A DNA stretch of 64,000 nucleotides from Skeletonema tropicum (lineage: Eukaryota; Bacillariophyta; Thalassiosirophyceae; Thalassiosirales; Thalassiosiraceae). Every line of letters begins with the position of its first letter. The first letter of the stretch is position 1. The position numbers and the translations under genes are program-made. The notes beneath the pieces are model-generated. The model did no database searches, had not been told where the DNA came from, and worked only from the letters and a program-made list of their open reading frames with translations. Positions 29,911 to 41,351 of the stretch are shown piece after piece. The stretch lies in contig CM074133.1 in the NCBI GenBank assembly GCA_037178625.1, forward strand, positions 3,931,354 through 3,995,353. The letters are read 5' to 3'.

Positions 29911-30729
29911 TTCGAAACTGATAACAGAAGATCCATCACTCGATGTATGTATATGTATTGCTCGTCATTCTCAGCTCAGGAGAGGACTGACTACACAGAA
30001 ACAGTTTCACTATGATGTGATGTGTGAACGGATTCGAATTCGAATCGAGCTGGGGCCAATCTGGTCTCAGCAGATTGAACTCTTCCTGGGAAGCATTGCA
30101 CTCGGCACTCGGCTCAGCAGCGCAAATAGCTATATTTATGTAACAGAAATTTTAAAGTACGTCTGGTGAGCCCTCAAGAGGCGACATTATCTATGCTAAG
30201 TGATAACGAACATGTGCTGCAGTAGCTATATTTCCCAGATCGCACCCAAATAGCTAGTCTAGTGGACCAGTAGACGCGTTTGGGAGGTTATATCGTAGAT
30301 ATTTGTTAAGTTATTATCATCTTCGATCTACGATATATCAGGAGTAGGGGGAAACGCTTCTCATGAAGATGGAGCCAAAGCAGGATCAGCAGGTTGAACT
30401 CTTGACATCTTTCGTATACGTTTGGATGACTGAAGGTAAAGATAGACGGACGATGAATGAGACGCACAATACCAATACAACGCAGCCGCTTCTTCATCGC
30501 GACTTCTCTCAAGTGAAGCGAAATTCGCTCATCAAGGAAGGCCGAGCAAAAGAAAGGGCGAAGGCGGGTATTGTAGTAAGTGCATTGCATTATTTGTATC
30601 GTACCTATTGTAGGCAGGTATATAGGGGCCAAAATGAAAGGCAAAAGTAGCAAAAGAACACTCCAGGGATTCCAACGTGGTCCCCTACCGTAGGTAGTAC
30701 CAACCTGGCCCACAGTCTTATGTAACTTC

Positions 30730-30867
30730 CACCCTACATAGGATCTTCTGTCATAAATGGGAGTCCTCTTCAGAGGGACTCTGCATTTATGCACGCAGAG
30801 ATAGATAGAGCAGAGCTGAGTCCTCCCCAGTGACTCAGACAGGTGTCTGAAGATCCTATGTAGGGTG
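30730..30867. repeat. MITE-like hairpin, copy in U3
   Basis: Arms at 30730-30748 and 30849-30867 are identical to the element at 828-965. Confidence 0.6.
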
Positions 30868-31500
30868 TGTCTTCTGTCATAAATGGGAGTCCTCTTACGT
30901 GCTGAGACCTCCCAAGTGACTCAGACAGGTGTCTGAAGATCCTATGTAGGGTGTGTAACTTCTCTGAGCAGAAGGGAAGCGGTGCTGCCCACTGGTATGC
31001 TACTTATGGTCACATCGGGGCCATACAGCGATACTTGGTATGCTGCTGTCTGAGTCAAAGTAAGTACTGAAGTACTGTGACTTAAGGCGGCATCAAATTG
31101 ATAGATAGATTATTTAATACTCCCTAGGCACTAGTGCCAGTAGAGAAAGGTGAACTTAAACCAGGAGGAGCTCGGGCTGGTCCCGAAGACGCCTGGTCCC
31201 GAAGACGCTTGTGGTGCCTGCTGGGCAGGAATGGGTCGACGGATGTGGAACGCGAAGGCTTTGGTGCAAGCAAGGCCAAACTGCTGGAGGAAGTGAATTT
31301 TGGGGGTGGGCGGATGGTTGTGTGAAAGCACAAGAATAGACACTCACATTGAACATTGATCTATCTTTTGGTAATGAACGAAGGAAGCCCCACAGAACTG
31401 GCTGCAGTGCTTGGAGAGATATGAGGAAGTCGAAGTATGTACTTATACACTTAAGGCAGGCATCAAATTGATCATCAAAGTTCTAAGTACTTATTCATCA

Positions 31501-31725
31501 TCATGGCACGGCCATTCTCTTCTCTTCATTGCTTGACACAACATGACCACTACTGGTACTAGTAGCACTCCCTCCCCCATCTGTCTGAAACAATTGGTTC
31601 AAAACAATCCCTAGATTCATCAAATCTACCCGCTTCTTCTCATCAAATGTCTGTTCTTCACAACATATCACTGCATCCGACAAATCAATGAATGTCGCCA
31701 AATACTCCCCCTCAAATGGCGTCAA
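31501..31725 (-). CDS. Possible exon or gene fragment (minus strand), copy 3
   Basis: Third unchanged copy of the frame described at 5377-5601. Confidence 0.3.
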   Translation of the reverse strand: MTPFEGEYLATFIDLSDAVICCEEQTFDEKKRVDLMNLGIVLNQLFQTDGGGSATSTSSGHVVSSNEEKRMAVP

Positions 31726-32615
31726 GACAATATTTTTCAGCGTTAATCCTTGTCATCATCATCATGTCAGATACCTTCTTCTCCTTCTTTACGTCGGTAC
31801 TGCAATCCATCTGCAATCTTACCGCCAAGCTTCAAAGCCTACACGATATGAGTCAGCAATAATGGGCGACGACGGTAATTCCTACGAAGATAATGAGAGT
31901 AGCTCCGTCAACAGACGTTATCATAGACTTAGTAGGTACATCCACCCTTGCCTAACTCGCAATAAACTCGAAGTTCCAAACGAGTTGACCCCTGCCCCTG
32001 GTTCGTTGCTCCCCTCTAGAGTGTTGTTCTAAATTGTCTTCCGAGGATAAATAATCAATTGAAGTGTGACGCTTTGACTGTGAACTAAGTAATCTAAGTA
32101 ACGCAGCACCCCTCTTACGACAAAATGCGTCCAAAGCATATGCTGGCCAAGGCCCCTACTAGAGCGCTACGTGGATTGTGTCGATTGAAATAAAAATCAC
32201 GTCTGCCGTCTTGCAATAATGAATGAGCAGAACGGTAACCCTGACCGATAACAACCCCGTCCGCTCGCATAATTGCATATTGCTGTATTGCTGTATTGTC
32301 GATATGATTGATTGGTGAGTAGCACTGTAGAGGAGCACAGAGCCAGAGTCCATGGAGATGTTGCCGTATAATCATGTTGTGTCGAATGTGCGGAAAGTTC
32401 GTTATTTTCACCAGCGAACCGAGACCGAGGCACCATAGGCGCCAGGTAAGTTATCCCTCCTTCATCATTTCGACTCGGAAGGGTTCTTGGCGGCGCTTGC
32501 TGTATAATATGTTGGTAGATCCATCGGCGGAAGAGATAATAGCATTCATAAGAAGTAGAAGAGTGGCAAGTGGCATCGGTAGGGCATATGAGTACGTCTG
32601 TGATCCGCTAAAGTT

Positions 32616-32625
32616 GTGACGTCAC
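32616..32625. promoter_or_regulatory. CRE-like palindrome, copy 3
   Basis: gtgacgtcac, about 230 bp upstream of the intact IQ gene. Confidence 0.45.
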
Positions 32626-32856
32626 GGAACCGGTACTCAGACACTCAAACTTCAACTGACGAAATGTCCGCTCAAAAAGCAAAAAGCACAAATTTTATGT
32701 ACATGACATGCCGCTGGCCGGCCGCGGCCGCATGATTGAATCATGGCTCACTGATCGACATTCATTTACACTTGCCGCTGGTAAAGAGCTCATTCATTCT
32801 CCAGTTTGTTTGCTCTTTAGTCATTATCAAACACAGCAACTCATACAAAAGACAAC

Positions 32857-34275
32857 ATGGCGTCTCAAGCCGAGAACACTCACCCAAACACAATCATCCG
32901 AGGACATTACCATACCAGTGTCCCTATCAACAATGATCAAAAGCGCCGCAAGGTCGAGGCAAACTCTAATAACATCACCGCCTACCCGTCTGCTGCCATT
33001 CATGCCACCAAGGTGAGCAAGAGGACCAAGAGGAGGACAAATAAAAGATCAAATCAACGTAGGGAAGCAAACGTGTTTGCACCTCAAATCTTCAACCATC
33101 GTCCGGCGATTCTGCCGACAAGTACAAAAAAGGCATCAAAGAAGAGGCGCCTCGAATCCGACCCGCCTTCTCAAGAGAAGAAGATGAGGCAGGAGCTACC
33201 CAACAACTTTACTTCCAACCAATCGGCTGTGCCAGCCCAAAAGAAGAAGAGGGCTCAGAAGAATTCACGCAACAACGACGCCCCAATCTTCCGCTACAAA
33301 CATCACGGTGAAGTTGCAACACCAACAATTGCTCCACCCACGGCCACTGCTAGCAAGGCGAAGGTCTCGAAGAAGAGGCGCTCAGATGCCCACGAATCCC
33401 CCCCGCCTGCTCAAAAGAAGAAGATGACTGCTCCTGCCCAAAAGTTGAACACGATTGATCGCGGTCAAGTTCCATCTGCCTACCAATTTACTACCAATAC
33501 TACCAACAAAGCCGCTGTTCCAGTGCAAGAGAAGAATGTGCTTCAGAATCAGCCATTCGTCAACAACGTTTCATCTATCTCTGTTCTCCATCACCGCGAT
33601 GAAGTTGCCAACGGAGCCACTTCTGATTTGGAGTTTGCCTATTCCGATTCGGATTCCGATTCCGAGGAAGAACATCTTGTTGTAGGGATGACCTTGCTCC
33701 CGGATGCTGATGACGCTGCCACTGTGATCCAGGCCTTCTTCAGAGGTGCCAGCGCTCGCACGATGAAGCCAAGGGCCAGGCCACAAGCGGAGCTTAAGGT
33801 TGATTCCAATCATGGCCAAGAATGGGATGGTAATTCTGATGATGATGCAGCTCCTGACGACGACTCGGTCGAGGAAGTAGAAGTCTTCCTCGTGGTGGAA
33901 GCTGAAGAGGGTGATGAAAAAGCGGAGGAAGTTGACTTTGTCGACGCAGCAGAAGCTGTTGACGAGGGTGATGAAATAGAGGAGGAAGCTGTTGTGGACA
34001 ATGATAAGCCGGCTGCAAAAATTCAGACAGCCTTCAAGCGTTATCTCGCTCGGAAAAGTGCTATCAAAGCAACGGAGCGAAGGCGAAGGGCCCAGCCACA
34101 AGCAGAGTTTGATGCTAGAGCAGTGGAAGAGGAGATGGTGGAAGAGGAAGAGGAAGATATCTACTCTGCCAGAAGGAATCTTCGGAGACGGAGGATGGTG
34201 AAGGAGCTACAGTGCACTTTGGACGGCTGGTACTGGACTCGAAGAACACAAAGAAGGAAGATAAGGAGAGATTGA
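32857..34275 (+). CDS. IQ-motif (calmodulin-binding) protein, intact copy, 472 aa
   Basis: This is the only full-length copy. Basic clusters at about 29-32, 55-69, 91-98, 109-134 and 170-175 suggest a nuclear or nucleic-acid-binding protein. A Ser-Asp repeat lies near 262-272. IQ motif 1 is centred on Ile291-Gln292 (Arg296, Gly297, Arg301) and IQ motif 2 on Ile389-Gln390 (Arg395, Arg399). A Glu/Asp-rich linker separates them. The C-terminus is Arg-rich (RRNLRRRRMVKEL) and ends TQRRKIRRD. IQ motifs bind calmodulin. The target process is unknown and no enzyme domain is seen. Compared with the other copies it has a Val-to-Met change near 427. No intron is needed. Confidence 0.8.
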   Translation: MASQAENTHPNTIIRGHYHTSVPINNDQKRRKVEANSNNITAYPSAAIHATKVSKRTKRRTNKRSNQRREANVFAPQIFNHRPAILPTSTKKASKKRRLESDPPSQEKKMRQELPNNFTSNQSAVPAQKKKRAQKNSRNNDAPIFRYKHHGEVATPTIAPPTATASKAKVSKKRRSDAHESPPPAQKKKMTAPAQKLNTIDRGQVPSAYQFTTNTTNKAAVPVQEKNVLQNQPFVNNVSSISVLHHRDEVANGATSDLEFAYSDSDSDSEEEHLVVGMTLLPDADDAATVIQAFFRGASARTMKPRARPQAELKVDSNHGQEWDGNSDDDAAPDDDSVEEVEVFLVVEAEEGDEKAEEVDFVDAAEAVDEGDEIEEEAVVDNDKPAAKIQTAFKRYLARKSAIKATERRRRAQPQAEFDARAVEEEMVEEEEEDIYSARRNLRRRRMVKELQCTLDGWYWTRRTQRRKIRRD

Positions 34276-34533
34276 AAAGAGAAGGTGTACGGTACAGCAC
34301 CTTGTGAGATTGATGATTTGAAGCGAACATCATTTGTACGTGAGAAGGATTGCGTCAGAGACCTTTGTGGAGGAGGCTTTGGTTTGAAGGTAAATGCAGC
34401 AAGAGGTCAAATGATCAGTGGAGATGGCTTTGCGGGGCAATGAGTCGGTGTGTCTTGTTTCGTTTCGGCGAGTTGCTACATTTCAGAGGGGGTCGTTGGT
34501 GTGTTCGGCAGTGTGTGTGTTGTGTGTGTGTGT

Positions 34534-34691
34534 CTTCTTCAGTTGGGCCTTCAGTTGGTGTTGGTGTTGGTGTTGGTGTTGGTAGTTGGAGGATGCTTTC
34601 TGCTGGATCCTTATCCTTTTCTTCAGTTGGGCCTTCAGTTGGTGTTGGTGTTGGTGTTGGTAGTTGGGTGCTTTGCTGGATCCTTATCCTT
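34534..34691. repeat. Minisatellite with ggtgtt hexamers, copy in U3
   Basis: As at 13214-13365, but with one extra hexamer in the first repeat. Confidence 0.75.
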
Positions 34692-34953
34692 TCTTTTTGG
34701 ACATTGTCGGATCTGTAGCGGAGAGTCAAAAAGTTTAATCCCCCATTCATTCTAATGTTTGGGGTGTGGGTTCTGGTTTCCCATGTCAGCTTTTGGCTGG
34801 ACATTCTCTTCTTCGAAAGTGGAATGTAGAACGTATCCCTTTGACTCTCTGACTGATTTTCAGTTGTCCTACCCTTTCCCCCCTGTTCGAGTCGGTCGAC
34901 CGCGGAGATGATTGATTGGTTGATGTTCGTGTTGGGGATGGCGATCTTGTCGG

Positions 34954-34955
<2 letters not shown>

Positions 34956-35001
<46 letters not shown>
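34956..35001. repeat. (AC)23 microsatellite
   Basis: Forty-six bases of AC, against twenty at the same place in U2. This shows fast slippage since the duplication. Confidence 0.95.
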
Positions 35002-35003
<2 letters not shown>

Positions 35004-36462
35004 TCGAGCGGCTTGTTGTTCCCAGTTGGATGAAGTACAGTGCTGGAGGCGAGGAAAGACATTTCAGACTTGAGCCGGTGTTATGGTTCCGGGTATCATG
35101 GTGACCTGCTGCTTTACTTGTCAAAGGCCTGAGTTGATATGAGGTCGATGACGCTTGATTTCTTGTGTCGGTTTGATGGGGTCTTCGATCGGATTTCAAA
35201 CTCGGTTTGTTGAGTTGTACCAGGATACGAACGTCTCTCTCGTGATTGCTTCTAAGTTGCTCATCGGTTCTTCAATCTTGCCATTGCCATGTGTCAAGCT
35301 CATTTATTCACATCCACCCATCTACATTAAGTCAAAGCCCTGGGAACGTGCTCTCTCAGCTGCTCAGCATCCAATTGAAATAAGAAAAGAATATCAAGTA
35401 AATCAATCTAATCAAATAAAGAAAAATCAACAATTATCCCTTAGTCCTCAGTGACAATGCTGAACTCCACCATTACTTTCGGCTGCGAGGAGACCCATTG
35501 TTGAAATCTGCAGGAGGAGCAGCATCCTCTGGAGCTTAGATTACTTGATTTGAGGTGATATAAAATTTGTAATCAACAGCACCGGGAGAAAAGTCTCAAT
35601 TGCACAAGACGTTGAGAGGGAGACAATATGTGAGGTTCAACCAAGCCTGCTAATTGTGACGGCTTCAGCTTCGTAGCTTGATTACGATCTCTGCGGGCTA
35701 AAAATATGAACACATTCTGCATTGGGAACAAATCTTTTTGATCAGTGAGATACTGGCACGAATTCATGAAAATGAAAGTCATTATGTTCTCCAGCTTCTG
35801 GTGATTCGAAAAGATGCTGCGCTTCAATCAGCCTCCGTTCGAGTTTGATCGTCCTCGTCCTCGTCAGCACACGTCTACCGGCTTGTTGGCCTTCTTCGTC
35901 TCACCTCGAATCTTGTCGCTGATGAGGTGAACGTGATTACCCTGGAGACTGTTCTTGTCCCTCTCTAATATGTAGTGTTGCTTGTTCATGAAGTGTTGCA
36001 TGGTCTGGAAGCTGGAATATAGCTCCCTCCAATGAGGACTCCATTCCCTAATAATTGACCTACTCCTACTCATGTACCTACGCGCAGGCCCATCGAGTTC
36101 GCCATTTTAGCATTGCATTGTTCATTCACGCACTTCATCTTCAGTTTGCAACTCAATTACTTGACGTTGATGAATATATCGTTGAATCTATCCCACGGCC
36201 ACGATATCATAAGGCATAGCTTAAGGCTCTGTAGGGTCAGGTCAGCGAGCAAACATGCCCCCACTGCAGTAACTCACTCCTCTCCAATAGCCTCTCTGTG
36301 GAGTGGTTCACTAAGATGGACGTAGACCGATGCCACCGCTATATACATTGTACCAAAGTAAGTGAATGAGCTGTGCTGATCTCTAGATGAATACTTGCAA
36401 ACACAAATTGCAATTGAACCTCTGGCAACATTTTCATCCTATTCATCTCAAGCTCTCCTCGT

Positions 36463-36463
<1 letters not shown>

Positions 36464-36502
<39 letters not shown>

Positions 36503-36505
36503 CAG
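36464..36505. repeat. CAG/CAA microsatellite, copy in U3
   Basis: Ten CAG and then CAACAACAACAG; two CAG longer than in U2. Confidence 0.85.
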
Positions 36506-37063
36506 CATAACCATGATGTTCACACGGTTGTGACAACTGTGGTTGTGTGAAAGCACAAGAATAGACACTCGTGTTGATCTCTCTTTTGCTTTTGGTAATG
36601 AACGAAGGAAGCCACCACACAAGTGGCCGCAGTGCTTGGAAAGATACGAGGACCTCTCACAATACAGCATCACGTTGTGGGTTCTTCTCCCTCCGCCTCC
36701 GGTCGGCTCGCTTCTCCATCATCATTCTTACACGTTCAAACCATGCCTTCCCTGTCATACCCGCATCACATTTCCCCTATCGAATTATCGCCGCTGCTCT
36801 GCAAAGCAGTCGTACTAAAATAATACCATCAAGAAAGAGAGAGAGAGAGAGAAGAACAAAAGGTGAGTAATTGGAATGATCTTTCGTCCGCCTCCTCTAA
36901 CAAATAATACTGCAACAAGAAGGAACTCACCTCGACAACAATTTCATCATCATCGCCTATCCAAAACACGATCAATTGTTCCTTCACTCACTGGACTTCC
37001 AGCAGCTCCTACCTTCAAGAGCTTATCCTTCTTTCTTCACACGATGCTAAAGCACCATCCACA

Positions 37064-38453
37064 CTAAAACCACCCAAGAGCCGTAGCAACCGCAATCACT
37101 GCTTCCAAACTATCCTCCCGCACCTTCCCAAAGTTCACTCTTGCATCCTCACAAGCCTCCTTCGATACCTGCTGTGTAATATATCCCCGATCTTCCATTG
37201 CTTGAACTGTATTGATGTAATTGACGTTGAATCCAGTGGGAGAGATGTATTCTGGGTGTGCTTGGAAGGTGAATGCATATGGTTGTACTGTTGTTGATCT
37301 CAAAGTTGAAGTGTCATTAGTGGTATTGTCACCATAATCATCACCATTATGATGATGTGTTGACATGGTTGTCGAATGTGTGTTGCTGAGGCTGCTTCTG
37401 AAATAGAACCTTGTCCTCCTTCGATGAGAAGTAGGCACAAGCTTCGATTGGAACATTGGCATTGCCCCCTAACGAAATGGCAAATTCTGGAAGGGATTGG
37501 ACCATGTCTCCGTGGGTATACAACAGTTCCATACTGCACTCATCACTATCACTGTTGCTGCTGGTGGTGCCATCGATAAGGAGTAATTGACGTCCCTCCT
37601 CTGTGAGTTGGCTCGATATCCTTCCTGCTTTGGACCCAGTTGGACACTTGATTGCTCGCCCACCTTCTTCTATTTCACCACCTCTACCTCCTTCTTTCCC
37701 AATATAATATGATCTTCACTACTTCCAAACGCATGAGCAAAACATTGACGGCCAAAACAAACTCCCATAGTCTTCAACCTCCTCATTCCGCATCACAGAT
37801 TGGAGTTTCTCAATCCATTCCACATATCATATCACTTAGGAAATTAGGTAAATGTTGCATTATCGCTACCTAGACATCATTGAACCAACAATTGGAGTCT
37901 TCATACGCCGAGGGCAGAACCAAACAGCGTCGCAGTCGGGACCACGGGAGAGGGTTGTCTCTCCTACCACAGCTCGTTTGAAAGCCCGGGATATATTGAC
38001 GTGGATGTCAATAAGCCTGTATACAGGCGAGATATACAACTAACAGGATTTGCACGAGAGTATAAGCATATACCCATCTCTATCCGTGGTTTTTGACCGC
38101 GTCGAAGTGCTGCCTGAGCCCGCTGGCGACGTATCAAGAATCCATTCCACACTCGTGTTGTCATACGCTGCAGATGCAGAGAGGGAGCCTGGAATTAGTA
38201 TGCCATCGTAGCTGGACCACTCGGAGGATGTGAGTGGATAGTCGTTTGATTGTGCATGATAGATTGTGATGCGTATTGTCAAGTAGTAGTTGCACTCAGC
38301 CAATAATGAATATTGCTGCTCTCTATCTCTGATCAGTACTTCTTTGAGAGAACACTTCTTTTCATATGCTTGACAGAAGAGCTCCAAAAACATCACTGCC
38401 GTGTCTTTTGATGGACCGTAGGGAGGATTTTCTTCACAGCTGATCATCATCAA
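37064..38453 (-). pseudogene. Class I glutamine amidotransferase-like gene, central part out of frame
   Basis: On the minus strand the first open part (38453-38040) has YDGILIPGSLSASAAYD, the N-terminal pattern of GATase1 proteins. After a probable intron comes WIEKLQSVMRNEE (near 37790-37830). The nucleophile elbow follows as MGVCFGRQCFAHAFG, with the Cys codon at 37757-37759. Then come LLYTHGDMVQSLP (near 37500-37526) and FQAHPEY, with His at 37257-37259 and Glu at 37251-37253. The Cys-His-Glu triad of a glutamine-hydrolysing domain is thus all present. The Cys block, however, lies one base out of frame with both flanks: one shift near 37780 and a compensating one near 37670. These are real decay, sequence errors or unrecognised splicing. 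The usual GHQ is GRQ here. The partner substrate is unknown. A truncated copy sits at 15713-15886. Confidence 0.6.
38015..38028. repeat. Perfect 14-bp palindrome gcctgtatacaggc
   Basis: It lies in the probable intron of the amidotransferase-like gene, 15 bases after another inverted pair (ttgac-gtggat-gtcaa). It could be a protein-binding site or chance. Confidence 0.5.
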
Positions 38454-39060
38454 GTTTAATGCTTTGCTTCTGCTACTGGCAGTGTAGGAACAATCGGTGC
38501 GCGTGGATGTGGATGTGGATGATGATGATGCATCGGCACCGTCCTCGGTAGCAGCGTCAGCATCAGGACATGACGTGACGTACCATTGTTTGAGAGGAGC
38601 ACCGATTTTGAAACAATGGTGCGATCATCATCTTCTCTGTTGGATAATTGCATCATCATCTACTGTCTATTACTCCTACTTATTACTGATACTGTTGAAT
38701 TGTTCCGTAGAGATGTTGCGTCTATCTGGCTCAGGCCTGATAAATAATGTCACAAGCAATTAAGGAGACCGGTATTGGTTGTGCAACTAGAGCGAGAAGA
38801 GACCACTAGGAGCACTGGATATCATGGTGACTACTAAAGCTTACAGCAGGCTTACAGCTAAAGAAGAGTAAGAGTGGGCTATTCCGAAAGGTGATGATGG
38901 CATGGAGCACCAACGTGCGACGTCATCTTGCATCTTGTGTGAGAGGATCAATCACGGGTTCTCACCGTGGTTGTTATTTGACACGTGTGAACAGGAAGGG
39001 TGCTTGTCGTAGCGGTATCAGGATACCGGAAGAGAGTCCATTCCCAGGCTTCAATGATGG
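38454..39060. other. Intergenic, no gene recognised
   Basis: It contains ggatgtggatgtggatgatgatgatg simple repeats at about 38504-38530. A forward frame of 65 codons (38891-39088) resembles no family I know. This may be the 5' side and promoter of the minus-strand amidotransferase-like gene. Confidence 0.5.
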
Positions 39061-39113
39061 CAGATATTTGATATCTGTGGCTCGGTGAATTTTTGATCCG
39101 GCGCAGCCGGATC
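39061..39113. repeat. Two adjacent perfect hairpins
   Basis: cagatat-ttg-atatctg (39061-39077) and gatccggc-gca-gccggatc (39095-39113), 17 bases apart. The second is GC-rich and could form a stable RNA stem. Confidence 0.65.
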
Positions 39114-40574
39114 AGCTGAAATGCTGCACAAAGAGAGGAAAGAAAGAAAGGGGAAAGGAGGGGGAAAGAAGAGGAGAAAGGGTAGGAGGATGTTGATGTA
39201 TGCTCTGATTTGATTTCACTAGCTTTCAAGCTAGTTATACCTGCTTTTGCTCGATTCTAATTGTTGTCATTTTTTGTTGGGCTCCATGCTGTGCCTTGCG
39301 ATGCTTTACATCATTGCCACGTGCTCATTAGAGGGTATACTACCACATCAGTTCCATCTGTACCATACACGTTACGCGTGACGCCATGACCCATACTTGC
39401 ATCCAAGCCAAATACCCCAAAGACAATGTAAACCTATTGCTCCTTTGTGTTCTTGATATCAACTAAGTTGTGGTGCTTCATTGTTTCTCTCGGCTGATGC
39501 TGGACCTTCTTGGATGCTATCAAAGTACATAATGCTTTATTGCGGCTTCTGATCCGTCGTGGCTGGGCATGCACGGGATGTGGTCAGTGTGTCAGATGTC
39601 TTGTTCTAAGCCTCCTCGAGATTATGATTGATTGTCATGCCAGTCGAACGATTGCCATACCAGTCGATTGTGGAGAAGTGATTCCTTGTCGTTTGTTTCA
39701 AATCGTTTTCTGAACCGTATCTATTGTAGGCATCTCTCCCTCTCCTCTTCTACGCTAGTGATTTTGATTGCCTCCGGCATCCGACATTAGAGTTGCATTC
39801 CATCTTAACCTTCTATCTATTATGACTAGACTGTTACTTGATTTGTTGAATGTTTCTACACTCTGGTGATTTGTACGGTCTACTCTCTGGTCTGACGTCT
39901 GACACTGTTTGTATTTATTTACCAAGACACTTAGCAGTGTTGTCATTATTGTTGTTGTATTATCAATCACTGTCATCTTTGGCGTTGCGGCTGGTGACAA
40001 TTAAATGCATCCCTGCAGGAGGTTTCGGTGGCTGCTAGAGTATGGGTCCTCTCTCTGTAGTTGCTGCATCTACGTGAACCGCAAACTACATGCATTTTTG
40101 CCTATTTTTGTATTCCGTGCAGTGTTGTCGAATAGCCTATGATCAAATTCACAAATCGAGCAGAATCTGCCAGGTAACCTGCGGCGATTATATAATGTGA
40201 GTTGCATTCATTCGGTTCCGTTCATTTCTATCTACTGACTGCCGCGCTGCTTTGTGTGTCGGCATCGGAGCGAGAGCGGAGGAAAACAAAAAACGAGCAT
40301 AAACTTTCAGAGCAATTTCCTCGCACTTCTGATTAGCTACGCTTCTCCGAAAATGATATCGAGAGTGATTGTGATTAGATGGATTGTCGGCTGTTGCATA
40401 AGTAGTAAGTTCTGGAGTCGATATTGCTTCCGCTGGAGTTGTTATGGCGAGGTCGACATCGACATGGTCCTTATCCTTTGCAAAAGATCCAGTCTGAAAT
40501 TTGGCGCGCCTCGAAAAGATCCATTTTAATGTGGCCGGGCCGATATTATTACGGGTAAAATATGCTTGCCCGTT
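39114..40574. other. No gene recognised
   Basis: A purine-rich stretch (39127-39190) opens the region. The remainder has no frame with recognisable features. The minus-strand frame 40188-40724 is explained by the inverted repeats at 40575-40712. Confidence 0.5.
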
Positions 40575-40712
40575 GTCGCCATTACTTTTGTGTGCGGCAA
40601 AGTTAGTGTCGCCATTAAAAGTAATGGCGACACCCGCTTTGAGTAAAAAGGGTTTTATTAGTGAGTTAGCTAGAAAGAGGCGGGTGAAATTGCTGTCGCC
40701 ATTACTTTTTTT
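40575..40712. repeat. Inverted-repeat cluster built on gtcgccattactttt
   Basis: gtcgccattactttt occurs at 40575-40589 and 40695-40709, and its reverse complement at 40617-40631. In the middle, gtgtcgccatta (40606-40617) and taatggcgacac (40622-40633) form a perfect 12-bp stem with a 4-nt loop. The pair cacccgc/gcgggtg extends a second, larger stem. The elements look like nested MITE ends. Confidence 0.75.
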
Positions 40713-41351
40713 AGCCACCGCCATTCACCATCTGCCTCAATGATGGCTCCCAACTCCCACCTCCCGCCGAGCCACATCACACGGAGCGAGCTCCAAAACA
40801 AGTGTAAATATTCACTTCGAGTAAAATTACAAAAATACTCGTCTTCTTTAGCTCCTACAACCAAACCACTCTCTAGAGAAGTACATCTGACACTTTAGAT
40901 TGGCAAGAACAAGATAAGTGTCCTCAGGGATATCAGTTGATCAAAGTTAGGGGGGAGCAAGCCCAGAATGATGAATTTTCAAATAGGTTTTATACCAAAT
41001 ACTATTGCATACATGAATTCATATATATCCAATGTAGATATATCCAAAGTTTCGTGCTATTTGTTCCATTTCTTCATACCCATTTTGGCACTACATAGGA
41101 GCACATTTTTGGCCATTGAGTCATGAATTGAAAGTGATGGATGGCGCCAAATTTCGCTCCCGCAATTTATTCTATGTAGGAATTGGTACTCAAGGTTGCG
41201 CACTCCATCTCCACCTCCTCTTTTAATCTCTATTAGGCTCTGCAAGCTACGTGTATCGAACTACTGGATTAATTATCACTTAGTAGAACTTGAGTTACAC
41301 ACTTCTTTCTACTACGAATACATTACTCCCCCCCTACTTTAACATTGGTAC
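40713..41351. other. Intergenic with a direct repeat of about 41 bp
   Basis: ttggtactcaaggttgcgca followed by ctccatctccacctcctctt occurs at 41183-41224 and again at 41345-41387. The second copy overlaps the 3' end of the minus-strand ORF at 41352-41681, so a piece of that gene's end has been duplicated outside it. Nothing else is recognised. Confidence 0.6.

Larger units (their letters stand above)
29911..37237. repeat. Segmental duplication, copy U3
   Basis: This is the most complete copy: block A (29911-31555), the mid block, an intact IQ gene (32857-34275) and the 3' block. Beyond 37237 it continues into the 5' part of the amidotransferase-like gene. Its first 104 bases match only the extreme left edge of the window, so the copy at 1 began at an equivalent or more upstream point. 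In 34276-37063 I see no convincing gene; the frames there depend on AC- and GGTGTT-repeat length. Confidence 0.93.

Noticed and set aside
40188..40724. Minus-strand frame of 178 codons with repeated KSNGD/FNGDTNF
   Set aside because: The repeats come from the gtcgccattac inverted-repeat cluster; outside it the sequence has no protein-like character.
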